Source of the DNA: Mesorhizobium sp. CAU 1732
GTDB taxonomy: Bacteria; Pseudomonadota; Alphaproteobacteria; Rhizobiales; Rhizobiaceae
Length of the DNA stretch: 64,000 bases
Direction of reading: 5' to 3'
NCBI RefSeq assembly: GCF_039888675.1
Contig: NZ_JBDQQR010000001.1
Coordinates: 992,001 to 1,056,000 of the forward strand
Each line of letters begins with the position of its first letter. The first letter of the stretch is position 1. Positions 51,160 through 60,078 of the stretch are shown here, piece by piece. Position numbers and translations under genes: made by a program. The notes under the pieces are model-generated. The model was not told the origin of the DNA. It ran no database searches and saw only the letters and a list, made by a program, of their open reading frames with translations.

Positions 51160-51714
51160 TTACTGGCCGTAGCCGGCATGACCCTTCAGGAATTCGGTCT
51201 CGGCGCTTGTGCTTTCGCGTCCCAGTACGCGGTTGCGATGCGGGAACCGGCCATAGGCGGCGACGATATCCCTGTGCTCGATCGCGTATTTCAGGCCGTC
51301 TTCGTTTCCGAGCATGCGGAAGAGATCGACGCAGCGCTCCTGATCGGCAGACACTTCCGAATGCATGAACGGCATGTAGAGGAACTGCTTTTCCTCCGGG
51401 CTCATGCCGTTGCCGAAATCATGCTCGACGGCGCGACGTGCTATCCCGATCGCGATGTCGTCGGTGCCGAAGGCAGCCGCAGACTTGCGGAACATGTTGC
51501 GCGGAAACTGATCGAACACGATCGTGGCTGCCAGCGCCGTGCGCGCGTCATCGACCTCGTCGATCTTGAAGCTGCCTTTGAGTTCTTCGTAGAGGCTCAG
51601 GAACCGGGAGCGGATTTTCTCATCGACGCTCGCCTCTCCCGCATACCAATCCTCTTTCGTGAGTTCGCCGAACCAGAACCCCAGCACCTCGTCGACCCAG
51701 CTTTTATCAGCCAT
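51160..51714 (-). CDS. DUF924 family protein
   Basis: A 184-residue protein: MADKSWVDEVLGFWFGELTK, TIVFDQFPRNMFR, and YGRFPHRNRVLGRES are the DUF924 signature. These proteins have a TPR-like alpha-helical fold and unknown function. ATG 51714 is favoured over two ATGs just upstream, because the GGGAG site is nine bases before it. It stands alone between the fadD-like gene and the peptide transporter. Confidence 0.88.
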   Translation of the reverse strand: MADKSWVDEVLGFWFGELTKEDWYAGEASVDEKIRSRFLSLYEELKGSFKIDEVDDARTALAATIVFDQFPRNMFRKSAAAFGTDDIAIGIARRAVEHDFGNGMSPEEKQFLYMPFMHSEVSADQERCVDLFRMLGNEDGLKYAIEHRDIVAAYGRFPHRNRVLGRESTSAETEFLKGHAGYGQ

Positions 51715-51831
51715 TTGCATCATCTCCCTCGCAGTCGTGGTTGGAATGCGGCCACCGCCGCATCCCGCTTTGCTTCCTGTTTTGCGTATGTCGTTATCCC
51801 AAAACCGCTACACACTTTTGGGCGACATGCT

Positions 51832-52827
51832 TTAGATTCGCCTTTCCTCGACCGCGTGGCAAGCCGTCGCGCTGATCCCGTTGGGCAGAAGCGCGGGAAT
51901 CTCCCTGGGGCACCGCTCGAAAATGAACGGACAGCGCGGATGAAAGGCGCAGCCGGACGGCGGATCGATCGGGTTCGGAATCTCGCCCTCGACCTTCTTG
52001 CGCTTGCGTCCGCTCATCTCCAGGTCGGGCACCGCGTCCAGAAGCATGCGCGTATAAGGATGCTTCGGTTCGCGGAACAGCGTCTTCGATTCCGACACTT
52101 CGGCAAGCCGCCCGAGATAGAGCACGCCGATGCGGTTCGCCATGTGACGGACCACCGACAAATCGTGGCTGATGAAGAGATAGGTCAGGCCGAATTCGGT
52201 CTGTAGATCCTTCATCAGGTTGAGGATTTGCGCCTGCACGGACACGTCGAGCGCGGAGGTCGGTTCGTCGCAGACGATGAATTCCGGCTTCGAGGCGAGC
52301 GCGCGCGCGATCGCGATGCGCTGGCGCTGGCCGCCGGAGAACTGGTGCGGGAATTTGATGCCGTCTTCCGCGGACATGCCGACGAGTTCGAGCAGTTCGC
52401 CCACCCGCTTGCGCCGGTCGAACGAACTCATCGAGCGCTCGAAGACCTTCAACGGCTCGGCGATGATGTCGGACACCCGCCAGCGCGCATTGAGGCTCGC
52501 GAACGGATCCTGGAAGATCATCTGGAACTTGCGGCGCAGACGACGCGCCTCGGCGCCCTTGAGGCCGGCCTTGAGCGACTTGCCCTCGAACAGGATGTCG
52601 CCCTCGCTGGCTTCAAGCAGGCCGACGATCAGCCGGGCGATCGTGGATTTGCCTGAGCCGGATTCACCCACGAGCGCGAAGGTCTCGCCCTTGTCGATTG
52701 TGAAGGAGACGTTGTCGACGGCCTTGAGATAGACCTTGTCGGTGCGTTCGATCACGCGATTGAGCCACGGTTTCGACACGTCGAAGCGCCGCGACAAATT
52801 GCGAACGTCGAGAAGAGGCGTGCTCAT
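51832..52827 (-). CDS. Peptide/opine-type ABC transporter ATP-binding protein (DppF/OppF-like)
   Basis: A 331-residue ATPase with Walker A GESGSGKST, signature FSGGQRQRIAIARAL and Walker B FIVCDEPTSALDVSVQAQI, plus the C-terminal oligopeptide-type region SGCAFHPRCPFIFERCPREI (which may bind an Fe-S or metal centre in this family). It is the last gene of the importer, with ATG 52827 overlapping the dppD-like stop (ATGA). Confidence 0.94.
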   Translation of the reverse strand: MSTPLLDVRNLSRRFDVSKPWLNRVIERTDKVYLKAVDNVSFTIDKGETFALVGESGSGKSTIARLIVGLLEASEGDILFEGKSLKAGLKGAEARRLRRKFQMIFQDPFASLNARWRVSDIIAEPLKVFERSMSSFDRRKRVGELLELVGMSAEDGIKFPHQFSGGQRQRIAIARALASKPEFIVCDEPTSALDVSVQAQILNLMKDLQTEFGLTYLFISHDLSVVRHMANRIGVLYLGRLAEVSESKTLFREPKHPYTRMLLDAVPDLEMSGRKRKKVEGEIPNPIDPPSGCAFHPRCPFIFERCPREIPALLPNGISATACHAVEERRI

Positions 52828-53804
52828 GCCGCGACCTCCTTTCGATCGTAAAGCCAGCAGGCGACCTTTTGGTCGTCGACGTCGATCGGGTCCGGACGCT
52901 CGATGAAGCAGCGCGCGAACGCCTCCGGGCAACGTGGGTTGAAGGCGCAGCCACGCGGGATCGCCGACAGCCGCGGCATGGAGCCGGGGATCTGGACGAG
53001 ACGGTCGAGTTCGCTCGCCAGCGTCGGGATCGAGCCCATCAGGCCCTTGGTGTAGGGGTGTTTGGCATTGCGGATGACGTCGCGGACCGGGCCGATTTCG
53101 GCGATGCGGCCGGCATACATCACCGCCACGCGGTCGGCGGTCTCGGCGATGACGCCCATATCGTGCGTGATCAGCATGATCGCCGCGCCGCGTTCGGCGC
53201 AGAGCTTCTTCATGACGTCGATGATCTGCGCCTGGACGGACACGTCGAGTGCGGTCGTAGGCTCGTCGGCGATGACGAGATCCGGCTCCGCGCAGAGCGC
53301 CAGCGCGATGACGACGCGCTGCCGCATGCCGCCCGAGAACTGGTGCGGATAGTCGTCGATGCGCCGCTCGGCTGCGGGAATGCCGACTTCGTCCAACAGG
53401 CCGACGGCACGCTTGCGCGCTTCGGCATGGTTGAGCGGAAGGTGCGTCTGGATCGTCTCGACCAGTTGTTCGGCAACCGTGTAGAGCGGGTTCAGCGACG
53501 TCAGCGGATCCTGGAAGATCACCCCGATGCGCTTGCCGCGTATCTTGCGCAGACCCTTTTCAGGAAGGTTGTCGATGCGTTCGCCCGAGAGCCTGATCTC
53601 GCCGCCGGCGATGCGGCCGGGCGGGTCTATCAGGCCGATCACGGCAGCGCTCGTCATCGACTTGCCGGCACCGGACTCGCCGACCACGCCGAGCACTTCG
53701 CCCGGCATGATGTCGAACGAGATGCGGTCGATCGCGGTCAGTACGCCGCGTCGCGTCGGGAACTGGACGGTCAGGTCTTTGACCGAAAGAATGGGTTCGG
53801 TCAT
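52824..53804 (-). CDS. Peptide-type ABC transporter ATP-binding protein (DppD/OppD-like)
   Basis: A 326-residue ATPase with Walker A GESGAGKSMTS, signature FSGGMRQRVVIALAL and Walker B LVIADEPTTALDVSVQAQI. The C-terminal domain has GCAFNPRCPEAFARCFIERP. It pairs with the DppF-like ATPase, whose start it overlaps. The start follows the permease stop by four bases. Confidence 0.94.
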   Translation of the reverse strand: MTEPILSVKDLTVQFPTRRGVLTAIDRISFDIMPGEVLGVVGESGAGKSMTSAAVIGLIDPPGRIAGGEIRLSGERIDNLPEKGLRKIRGKRIGVIFQDPLTSLNPLYTVAEQLVETIQTHLPLNHAEARKRAVGLLDEVGIPAAERRIDDYPHQFSGGMRQRVVIALALCAEPDLVIADEPTTALDVSVQAQIIDVMKKLCAERGAAIMLITHDMGVIAETADRVAVMYAGRIAEIGPVRDVIRNAKHPYTKGLMGSIPTLASELDRLVQIPGSMPRLSAIPRGCAFNPRCPEAFARCFIERPDPIDVDDQKVACWLYDRKEVAA

Positions 53805-53808
53805 CGTC

Positions 53809-54768
53809 CTACCTCAGCTTCGGGTTGAGCGCATCGCGCAGCCAGTCGCCGAGCAGATTCACGGCAAGCGCGAGGATGATGAGGGTGACTGCCGGGAAGA
53901 ACAGGATCCACCATTCGCCCGAGAACAGGAACTGCTGGCCGATGCGGATCAGCGTGCCGAGCGAGGGCTGTGTCGGCGGGACGCCGACGCCGAGGAACGA
54001 CAGCGTGGCCTCCTCGATGATGGCGAGGGCCAGGCCGATCGTGCCGATGACGAGAACCGGTCCGGTCACGTTGGGCAGGACATGCTTGATGAGGATCGCC
54101 AGCGGATGCACGCCCATGATGCGGGCGGCGGACACGTAGTCCTTCTGCCGTTCGACCATCGTCGCGCCGCGCACGGTGCGCGCGAACTGCGCCCAATTCG
54201 ACAGGCCGATGGCGATGATGAGCACATAGACGGCCATGCTCTCCTGCTGCGAGGGCGGGATGATGCCGCGCGCGATGCCGAAGATCAGCAGCGCGATGAG
54301 GATCGCGGGAAAGGAGAGCTGGATGTCGGCGACGCGCATGATGACGGAATCGGTCGTGCCGCCCAGATAGCCGGCCGTAAGGCCCAGCGACACGCCCATC
54401 GCCATCGCGAACAACGTCGCGGAGACGCCGACGAAGAGCGACACGCGGCTGCCGTACAGGATGGTCGACAGGACGTCGCGCCCCTGATTGTCGCTGCCGA
54501 GCAGGAAGTAGTTGCCCATCATCGAACTCTGATTGGGCGGCGTGAAACCGTCCATCAGGTTGAGGCTCGCGGGATTGAAGGGATTGTAGGGTGCGATCCA
54601 CGGCGCGAAGACTGCCGCCCCCACCAGGAGCAGGGTCACGATCGCGGCGACGATGGTCACCGGCGAGTGCCTGAACGAATAGGCGATATCCGAGTCCCAG
54701 ATGCGCCAGGCAAGGCCGGGTGGTTTCGGCGGCAGGACCGCTTCGGTGGTTTCTGTCGATTGGGTCAT
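53809..54768 (-). CDS. Peptide-type ABC transporter permease (DppC/OppC-like)
   Basis: A 319-residue permease with an N-terminal cytoplasmic segment and about six membrane spans. The EAA loop is DYVSAARIMGVHPLAILIKH. LLGSDNQGRDVLSTILYGSR near residue 90 is the DppC/OppC hallmark. ATG 54768 is the start, because the frame upstream is a shadow of the DppB-like gene. The DppB-like gene ends two bases upstream. Confidence 0.94.
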   Translation of the reverse strand: MTQSTETTEAVLPPKPPGLAWRIWDSDIAYSFRHSPVTIVAAIVTLLLVGAAVFAPWIAPYNPFNPASLNLMDGFTPPNQSSMMGNYFLLGSDNQGRDVLSTILYGSRVSLFVGVSATLFAMAMGVSLGLTAGYLGGTTDSVIMRVADIQLSFPAILIALLIFGIARGIIPPSQQESMAVYVLIIAIGLSNWAQFARTVRGATMVERQKDYVSAARIMGVHPLAILIKHVLPNVTGPVLVIGTIGLALAIIEEATLSFLGVGVPPTQPSLGTLIRIGQQFLFSGEWWILFFPAVTLIILALAVNLLGDWLRDALNPKLR

Positions 54769-54770
54769 GA

Positions 54771-55754
54771 TTACTTCCCCGAGCCGATGGCCTGAACGCG
54801 CAGGCGCGGATCGACGGCGTAGTAGAGGATGTCGACGATCAGATTGATGACGACGAAGACGAAAGCGATGAACATCAGGTAGGCGGCCATCACCGGCACA
54901 TCGACCACCTGCACCGATGCGATGAACAGCGAGCCGACGCCCGGCCACTGGAACACGGTCTCCGTGACGATCGAGAATGCGATGACCGAGCCGAGTTGCA
55001 GGCCGGTGATCGTGATGACAGGCACCAGCGTGTTCTTCAGCGCGTGGCCGAAATTGATCGCCCGCTGCGACAGGCCGCGTGCCTTGGCGAACCGGATGTA
55101 GTCGGCGCGCAGCACCTCCAGCATTTCGGCCCGCACCAGACGCATGATCAGCGTGAGCTGGAACAGCGACAGCGTGATCGCGGGCAGCACCAGCGAACGC
55201 AGGCCGGATTCGGTGAGCAATCCCGTTCGCCACCAGCCGAGGTCGACGACCGACCCGCGTCCGAATGACGGGAGCCATTGGAGTTCAACCGCGAAGACGT
55301 AGATCAGGCCGATGCCGATCAGGAAGGTCGGCAGCGACACGCCGACGAGCGAGAGCGTCATGATGACGGCGGTCGTCGCGCTCTTGGGGCGCAGCGCGGT
55401 GAGAACACCGAGCGTCACACCGAACACCAGCGCGATGAGCGCCGATGCGAAGGCGAGTTCGATGGTCGCCGGCAGCCGCGACACGATCAATTCGCTGACC
55501 GGCTGCTGCAGCCTGTAGGAGATGCCGAACTCGAATTGCAGCGCGTTGCCGATAAAGCGGCCGAACTGGACGTAGAACGGGTCATTCAGTCCGAGGCGAT
55601 CGCGCAGGGCCTCGATGTCGGACATGCGGGCTTCCTGGCCGACCAGATTGGCAACCGGATCACCGACATAGCGGAACAGCATGAAGGCGATGAGCGCGAC
55701 GACCGCCATCACGACGATGGACTGGGCGAGCCGCCGTAGAATAAAGGCAAGCAT
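54771..55754 (-). CDS. Peptide-type ABC transporter permease (DppB/OppB-like)
   Basis: A 327-residue permease: MLAFILRRLAQSIVVMAVVA at the N-terminus, the EAA loop RADYIRFAKARGLSQRAINF and the C-terminal LIVDILYYAVDPRLR. It is separated from the binding-protein gene by 178 bp that include a terminator, which would keep binding-protein expression higher than that of the permeases. Confidence 0.94.
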   Translation of the reverse strand: MLAFILRRLAQSIVVMAVVALIAFMLFRYVGDPVANLVGQEARMSDIEALRDRLGLNDPFYVQFGRFIGNALQFEFGISYRLQQPVSELIVSRLPATIELAFASALIALVFGVTLGVLTALRPKSATTAVIMTLSLVGVSLPTFLIGIGLIYVFAVELQWLPSFGRGSVVDLGWWRTGLLTESGLRSLVLPAITLSLFQLTLIMRLVRAEMLEVLRADYIRFAKARGLSQRAINFGHALKNTLVPVITITGLQLGSVIAFSIVTETVFQWPGVGSLFIASVQVVDVPVMAAYLMFIAFVFVVINLIVDILYYAVDPRLRVQAIGSGK

Positions 55755-55883
55755 GGCTGTGGTCCCCGTAAGGGCGCATGTCCCGGCCTATGGCAAACGG
55801 GCAATGCAATGCTTCACGATGACCCGTTTCGCGTGACGCGAAAGACAGGCCGGGAAGGCAATAAGGATGAACTCTATCGAAAA

Positions 55884-55917
55884 CGGCCCGCCGCGCAAAT
55901 AAACGCAGGGCGGGCCG
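55884..55917 (-). terminator. Attenuating terminator between the binding-protein and DppB-like genes
   Basis: Stem CGGCCCGCC (55884-55892) and GGCGGGCCG (55909-55917) with a 16-nt loop, just after the binding-protein stop on the minus strand. The core CGGCCCGC matches the terminators at 4319 and 48638. Confidence 0.75.
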
Positions 55918-55932
55918 TCGATATTGGCGAGC

Positions 55933-57513
55933 TTACTCGCTGATGGTGACTTCGTACATGCGCGGCTGGTTCTCCGGATGGACGTCCAACTGGTACTTGT
56001 CCTTCATCGCGTAAGCGAGCACCTGATTGTGGATCGGCAGGAGAACGCGGTCTTCCTGCACGGTTGCCCAGATCTCGGCGATCGTGGCGTCACGCTTCTC
56101 GATATCCACTTCCGTAGCGAGCGACTGGATCTTCGCATCCAGCTCCGGATTGCTGTAGCCACCCGGATTGTAGGCGCCGAAATCGCCTTCATTGGTGTGG
56201 ATCAGATCGTTGAAGATGTATGCCGAATCGAAGGTCGGAACACCCCAGCCGAGCAGGTAGAAGTCCGTGTCGGAGTTCTGGATCAGCGGCGAGTGCTGAG
56301 CGATCGGACGCGAGGCGAGCGTCACCTTGATGCCGATCTGGCCGAGCATGCCGACGACTGCCTGGCTGATCGCCTCGTCGTTGACATAGCGGTTGTTCGG
56401 CGTGTCGAGCGTGACGGTGAAGCCGTCTGGATAGCCGGCCTCGGCGAGCAGCGCCTTGGCGCCTTCGACATCAGCCTTCTCCGGGTAGGCGTCGAGCTCT
56501 GGCGTCCAGCCATTGACGAAGGGCGGGGTCGCAACGCCGCTCGGGACCGACTGTCCGCGCATCACGACCTGCTTGATCGCGTTGCGGTCGATGGCGAGAT
56601 GCATGGCTTCACGCACCTTGGGATCGGCGATCGGGTTCTTGTCGGTGACGTTGGAGGATTTCAGCGGCTCCTCGCCCATCTTGTAACCGAAATAGATGAT
56701 GCGGTTTTCGGGGCCGGTCGTGACCTTGACGCCGTCGGTGCCGCCGAGGCGCTCGACGTCCTGAACCGGCACGTCCTGAACGATGTCGACTTCGCCGGAC
56801 AAGAGCGCGGCGACGCGCGTCGCGTTGTCGGCGATGGGCAGGTAGATGATCTCGGTCACGGCAGGCTTCGTCTCGGCCCAGTGATCCTCGTTGATCTTCA
56901 TGACCGAACGGACGTCAGGGTCACGCGACTCCAGAACGTAAGGACCGGTGCCGTTGGTGTTGCGGACGGCATAATTGTCGTCCTGCGAACCGGCTTCCTG
57001 AACGGTTACGGCGTTGTTCGCCTCGGTCCAGGTCTTGTCCATCATGAACGTGTTGGTCATGTTGTTGGGATAAAGCGGCGACGGGCCGGTCATCTTCACT
57101 TCGACCGTGTAGTCGTCGATCGCGGTGACGCTGTCGACGGACGAATGCAACTGCCTCATGTTCGACTTGTCGGAGCGGGCGCGGTCCAGCGAGAAGACAA
57201 CGTCTTCCGCGGTGAAGTCGGCGCCGTCATGGAACTTCACGCCTTCGCGCAGCTTGAAGACCCAGACCGTCGGATCATCTTCCTTCACGGCCCACTCGGT
57301 GGCGAGGCGCGGAATGAGGGTGCCCTCGACGTCGCGGTCGACCAGTGTCTCGTAGATGTGGTGGATGAAGGTATGGGTCGTGCCCTGGTTCTGCGAATGC
57401 GGATCCAGCGTCAGCGCGTCCGAGTTGCGGGCCCAGCGGACGGTTTCGGCCGACGCAGGCATAGTCATTGCGCCGAGCGCGAGTACGCTCGCGGTGAGAA
57501 GAAGTTTACGCAT
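55933..57513 (-). CDS. Peptide-type ABC transporter substrate-binding protein (DppA-like)
   Basis: A 526-residue periplasmic binding protein (SBP_bac_5). The signal peptide MRKLLLTASVLALGAMTMPA ends near ASAE. The mature part has the family signature VKFHDGADFTAEDVVFSLDR, and later PSGVATPPFVNGW. Ligands in this family include peptides, opines and nickel; none can be singled out. ATG 57513 with GGGAG is the start. It leads the importer operon. Confidence 0.93.
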   Translation of the reverse strand: MRKLLLTASVLALGAMTMPASAETVRWARNSDALTLDPHSQNQGTTHTFIHHIYETLVDRDVEGTLIPRLATEWAVKEDDPTVWVFKLREGVKFHDGADFTAEDVVFSLDRARSDKSNMRQLHSSVDSVTAIDDYTVEVKMTGPSPLYPNNMTNTFMMDKTWTEANNAVTVQEAGSQDDNYAVRNTNGTGPYVLESRDPDVRSVMKINEDHWAETKPAVTEIIYLPIADNATRVAALLSGEVDIVQDVPVQDVERLGGTDGVKVTTGPENRIIYFGYKMGEEPLKSSNVTDKNPIADPKVREAMHLAIDRNAIKQVVMRGQSVPSGVATPPFVNGWTPELDAYPEKADVEGAKALLAEAGYPDGFTVTLDTPNNRYVNDEAISQAVVGMLGQIGIKVTLASRPIAQHSPLIQNSDTDFYLLGWGVPTFDSAYIFNDLIHTNEGDFGAYNPGGYSNPELDAKIQSLATEVDIEKRDATIAEIWATVQEDRVLLPIHNQVLAYAMKDKYQLDVHPENQPRMYEVTISE

Positions 57514-57903
57514 TGTAGCTCCCAATCTTTTTGATTGTTGTTCCGTTCCCCGTGAAGGCCATGAGCCCGCCCACGATTGGGACGGCACCTTAAGTGAGGG
57601 GATCGTGTTTGAAAAGCGCCGATTTCGCGGCTTTAACAGCGCGATGCTTACTCACCGTAAGCGTATGTGTTCGTTGGCATAAAACGCTCAGTCTCGCATG
57701 TTTGCGGTGACAGTACACATGCTCCGATACGCTTGTTGCGTAGCGTCGGGGTCCAGCGAAATATTGCTCTGCAAAGAGCATTGTTTGAGCAACTTCGTTC
57801 ATCGATGCGACGTTGCTGGCGACGTGTCGTGCAATTGGCCACAATCCCCTGACGCTCGAGTCGAGACGGCAGGTTGCTTGCGACGATGTATGCGGGAAGG
57901 AAA
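57514..57903. other. Intergenic region between the importer and tRNA-Thr
   Basis: A 390-bp stretch that is somewhat less GC-rich than its surroundings. It must contain the promoter and leader of the importer operon. I see short direct and inverted words but no gene with a start and ribosome-binding site, no integrase, and no tRNA fragment that would mark an attachment site. Confidence 0.5.
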
Positions 57904-57979
57904 TGGTGCCGCTTGTCAGACTCGAACTGACGACCTCCGCATTACGAATGCGATGCTCTACCAACTGAGCTAAAGCGGC
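57904..57979 (-). tRNA. tRNA-Thr (CGT anticodon)
   Basis: A full cloverleaf on the minus strand: acceptor GCCGCTT pairing with AAGCGGC, D arm GCTCAGTTGGTAGAGC, anticodon stem and loop with TTCGTAA (anticodon CGT at 34-36), T arm GTCAGTTCGAGTCTGAC, and encoded ACCA at the 3' end. It reads ACG (Thr) codons. Confidence 0.95.
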
Positions 57980-58150
57980 GACCGGTCCGCCACAGGGCGG
58001 CCCAAAAGTGAGCGCGTGATAGCTTCATTGCGGGCGAAAGACAAGCGTCTCGTTCGGTGATTTCCTCAACGCGGCGCTGCGCCGTCGTCGCGCTTGGCAA
58101 GCCGGCCGCAGTGCCTATGATCGCGCACGAGCAGTATCCTGGTTCCGGCA

Positions 58151-59707
58151 ATGTCTTTCATCGTATATCTGATCGTCTTCGCGGCGATATTTGCCGCAGC
58201 GTCATTTCTCGCGGTCCTGTCCTATGGACACTTCGCACGACGGGCGCGGGCGCCGAAGTCTTATGCGCTTGCCACTCATCCGCCGGTCACATTGCTCGAC
58301 ACCGAGATCGGGCCGCGCGTCGAGGCGCAGCAGGGCAAGAGCGGCCTCACGATGATCTCGGAAAATCTCGACGCATTCGCGATCCGCGCGCTCGCGGCCC
58401 GCACGGCGGGGCGCAGCCTCGATCTGATGTACTATTACTGGAAGCCTGATCTCACAGGCCGGCTTCTCACGCATGAAATCGTTCAGGCGGCGGATCGCGG
58501 CGTACGGGTGCGCCTGCTGATCGACGACATCAACACGCGCGGCCGCGATCGTGCCTATCTCGCGCTCGATACGCACCCGAACATTTCGGTGCGCCTGTTC
58601 AATCCGAGCCGTGCGCGCGATGCCGGCCTGCGCCGCGGCATCGAAATGGTGCTGCGTGCCTTCAGCACGACACGGCGCATGCACAACAAGGCGTGGATCG
58701 CCGACGGAAGGCTGGCGATCGTCGGCGGCCGCAACATCGGTGACGAATATTTTGACGCGGGCGAGAAATCCAATTTCCGTGACATCGATCTGACGATGGT
58801 CGGCCCGGTGGTCGGGCAGACGGAAAAGGTGTTCGACGCATTCTGGAACGCCACGGTCTCGATGCCGATCACCGCGCTGGCGGTGCGGCGCAGGGGCAAG
58901 CTGCGCCAGTTGCGGCGAAGCCTCCTCAGCCTGTCCATCTCGGCGAACGCGAAGCCGTATCTGGAGCGCGTGCTGGAGCGCATCTCGCTGCCCGCCATGC
59001 TCGACGCCAATCTGACGACGCATTGGACGGGCGATGCGCGGATCGTCTTTGATCCGCCTGAAAAGGCGATCGGGCGCGGCTCCGAGAACTGGATCATGTC
59101 GACGCTGACGCCGATCCTGGCGTCCGCCGACCGATCAGTCGAGATCGTGTCGCCCTATTTCGTTCCCGGAAACGAAGGCGTCTCCCGGCTGACGCGTATG
59201 ACCAAGGCCGGCATCGACGTGGCGGTGCTGACGAATTCGCTGGCTGCAAACGACGTAGCCGCCGTGCACGGCGGCTACGCACCGTATCGTTCGGCGCTGC
59301 TGGCAGGTGGCGTAAGGCTATACGAGCTTCAGCCGTTCCTGAACAAATCGGACATGTCGCTGTTCGGATCGCGCGGCGCCAGCCTACACACCAAGGCGTT
59401 CACCGTGGACGACGATACGGGCTTCGTGGGCTCGTTCAATTTCGATCCCCGCTCCATATCCCTGAATACCGAGATGGGCGTGCTCTTCGTGGCGCACGGG
59501 CTGGTGGGCGAGATGAAAGACCTGTTTGCCGAGGAGACGGGCCCGCAGATGAGCTATCGCGTGCACCTCACCCACGACGGCGCATTGCGCTGGGAGGGGG
59601 AGGCGGAAGGCGTCATGACCACCTATGACCGTGAACCGAAAGCGGGACTGACGCGGCGCGTGATCGCCGCCATCGTCACCTGGCTGCCGATCGAATCGCA
59701 GCTTTGA
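58151..59707 (+). CDS. Phospholipase D-like family protein (cardiolipin synthase-related)
   Basis: A 518-residue PLD-superfamily protein with an N-terminal membrane segment (about 5-25). Two HKD motifs are present: HNKAWIADGRLAIVGGRNIG in the first half and HTKAFTVDDDTGFVGSFNFD in the second. The family includes cardiolipin synthases, phospholipases and nucleases, and a transmembrane anchor points to lipid metabolism in the inner membrane. Start at ATG 58151. It lies 171 bp after the tRNA gene on the opposite strand and is followed by clpS2. Confidence 0.9.
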   Translation: MSFIVYLIVFAAIFAAASFLAVLSYGHFARRARAPKSYALATHPPVTLLDTEIGPRVEAQQGKSGLTMISENLDAFAIRALAARTAGRSLDLMYYYWKPDLTGRLLTHEIVQAADRGVRVRLLIDDINTRGRDRAYLALDTHPNISVRLFNPSRARDAGLRRGIEMVLRAFSTTRRMHNKAWIADGRLAIVGGRNIGDEYFDAGEKSNFRDIDLTMVGPVVGQTEKVFDAFWNATVSMPITALAVRRRGKLRQLRRSLLSLSISANAKPYLERVLERISLPAMLDANLTTHWTGDARIVFDPPEKAIGRGSENWIMSTLTPILASADRSVEIVSPYFVPGNEGVSRLTRMTKAGIDVAVLTNSLAANDVAAVHGGYAPYRSALLAGGVRLYELQPFLNKSDMSLFGSRGASLHTKAFTVDDDTGFVGSFNFDPRSISLNTEMGVLFVAHGLVGEMKDLFAEETGPQMSYRVHLTHDGALRWEGEAEGVMTTYDREPKAGLTRRVIAAIVTWLPIESQL

Positions 59708-59768
59708 GCGGGCACACCCTGCTCAAACCCCGATGGAAACCGGCGCACGGGAGCGATATACTGATACG

Positions 59769-60074
59769 ATGAATGACACCTCCACGAAGCGGAAGACGGC
59801 CCTCAAGCCGAAGGTCGAACGGCCGAAACTGCACAAGGTGATTTTGGTCAATGACGACTTCACGCCGCGTGAATTCGTCGTCACCGTGCTGAAGGGCGAG
59901 TTCGCCCTCAGCGAGGATCAGGCAAGCCGCGTGATGATCACTGCGCACCAGAAGGGTGTTTGCGTGGTTTCGGTCTACCCGAGAGACGTGGCCGAGACCA
60001 AGGCCACCCGCGCGACGGATGCCGGCCGCGAACAGGGCTTTCCGCTGCTGTTCACGACCGAACCGGAGGAATAA
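59769..60074 (+). CDS. clpS2: ATP-dependent Clp protease adaptor ClpS2-type
   Basis: A 101-residue N-end rule adaptor that delivers substrates to ClpAP. The core is LHKVILVNDDFTPREFVVTV and VMITAHQKGVCVVSVYPRDV, with ETKATRATDAGREQGFPLLF at the end. The VNDDFTPREFVV and C-terminal GFPLLFTTEPEE wording matches the alphaproteobacterial ClpS2 paralogue rather than ClpS1. ATG 59769 gives a normal length. clpA is not next to it. Confidence 0.9.
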   Translation: MNDTSTKRKTALKPKVERPKLHKVILVNDDFTPREFVVTVLKGEFALSEDQASRVMITAHQKGVCVVSVYPRDVAETKATRATDAGREQGFPLLFTTEPEE

Positions 60075-60078
60075 AGCC

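Noticed and set aside
57904-58150. tRNA-Thr as an integration site with an island
   Set aside because: No integrase and no repeated tRNA 3' end is visible on either side within the window.
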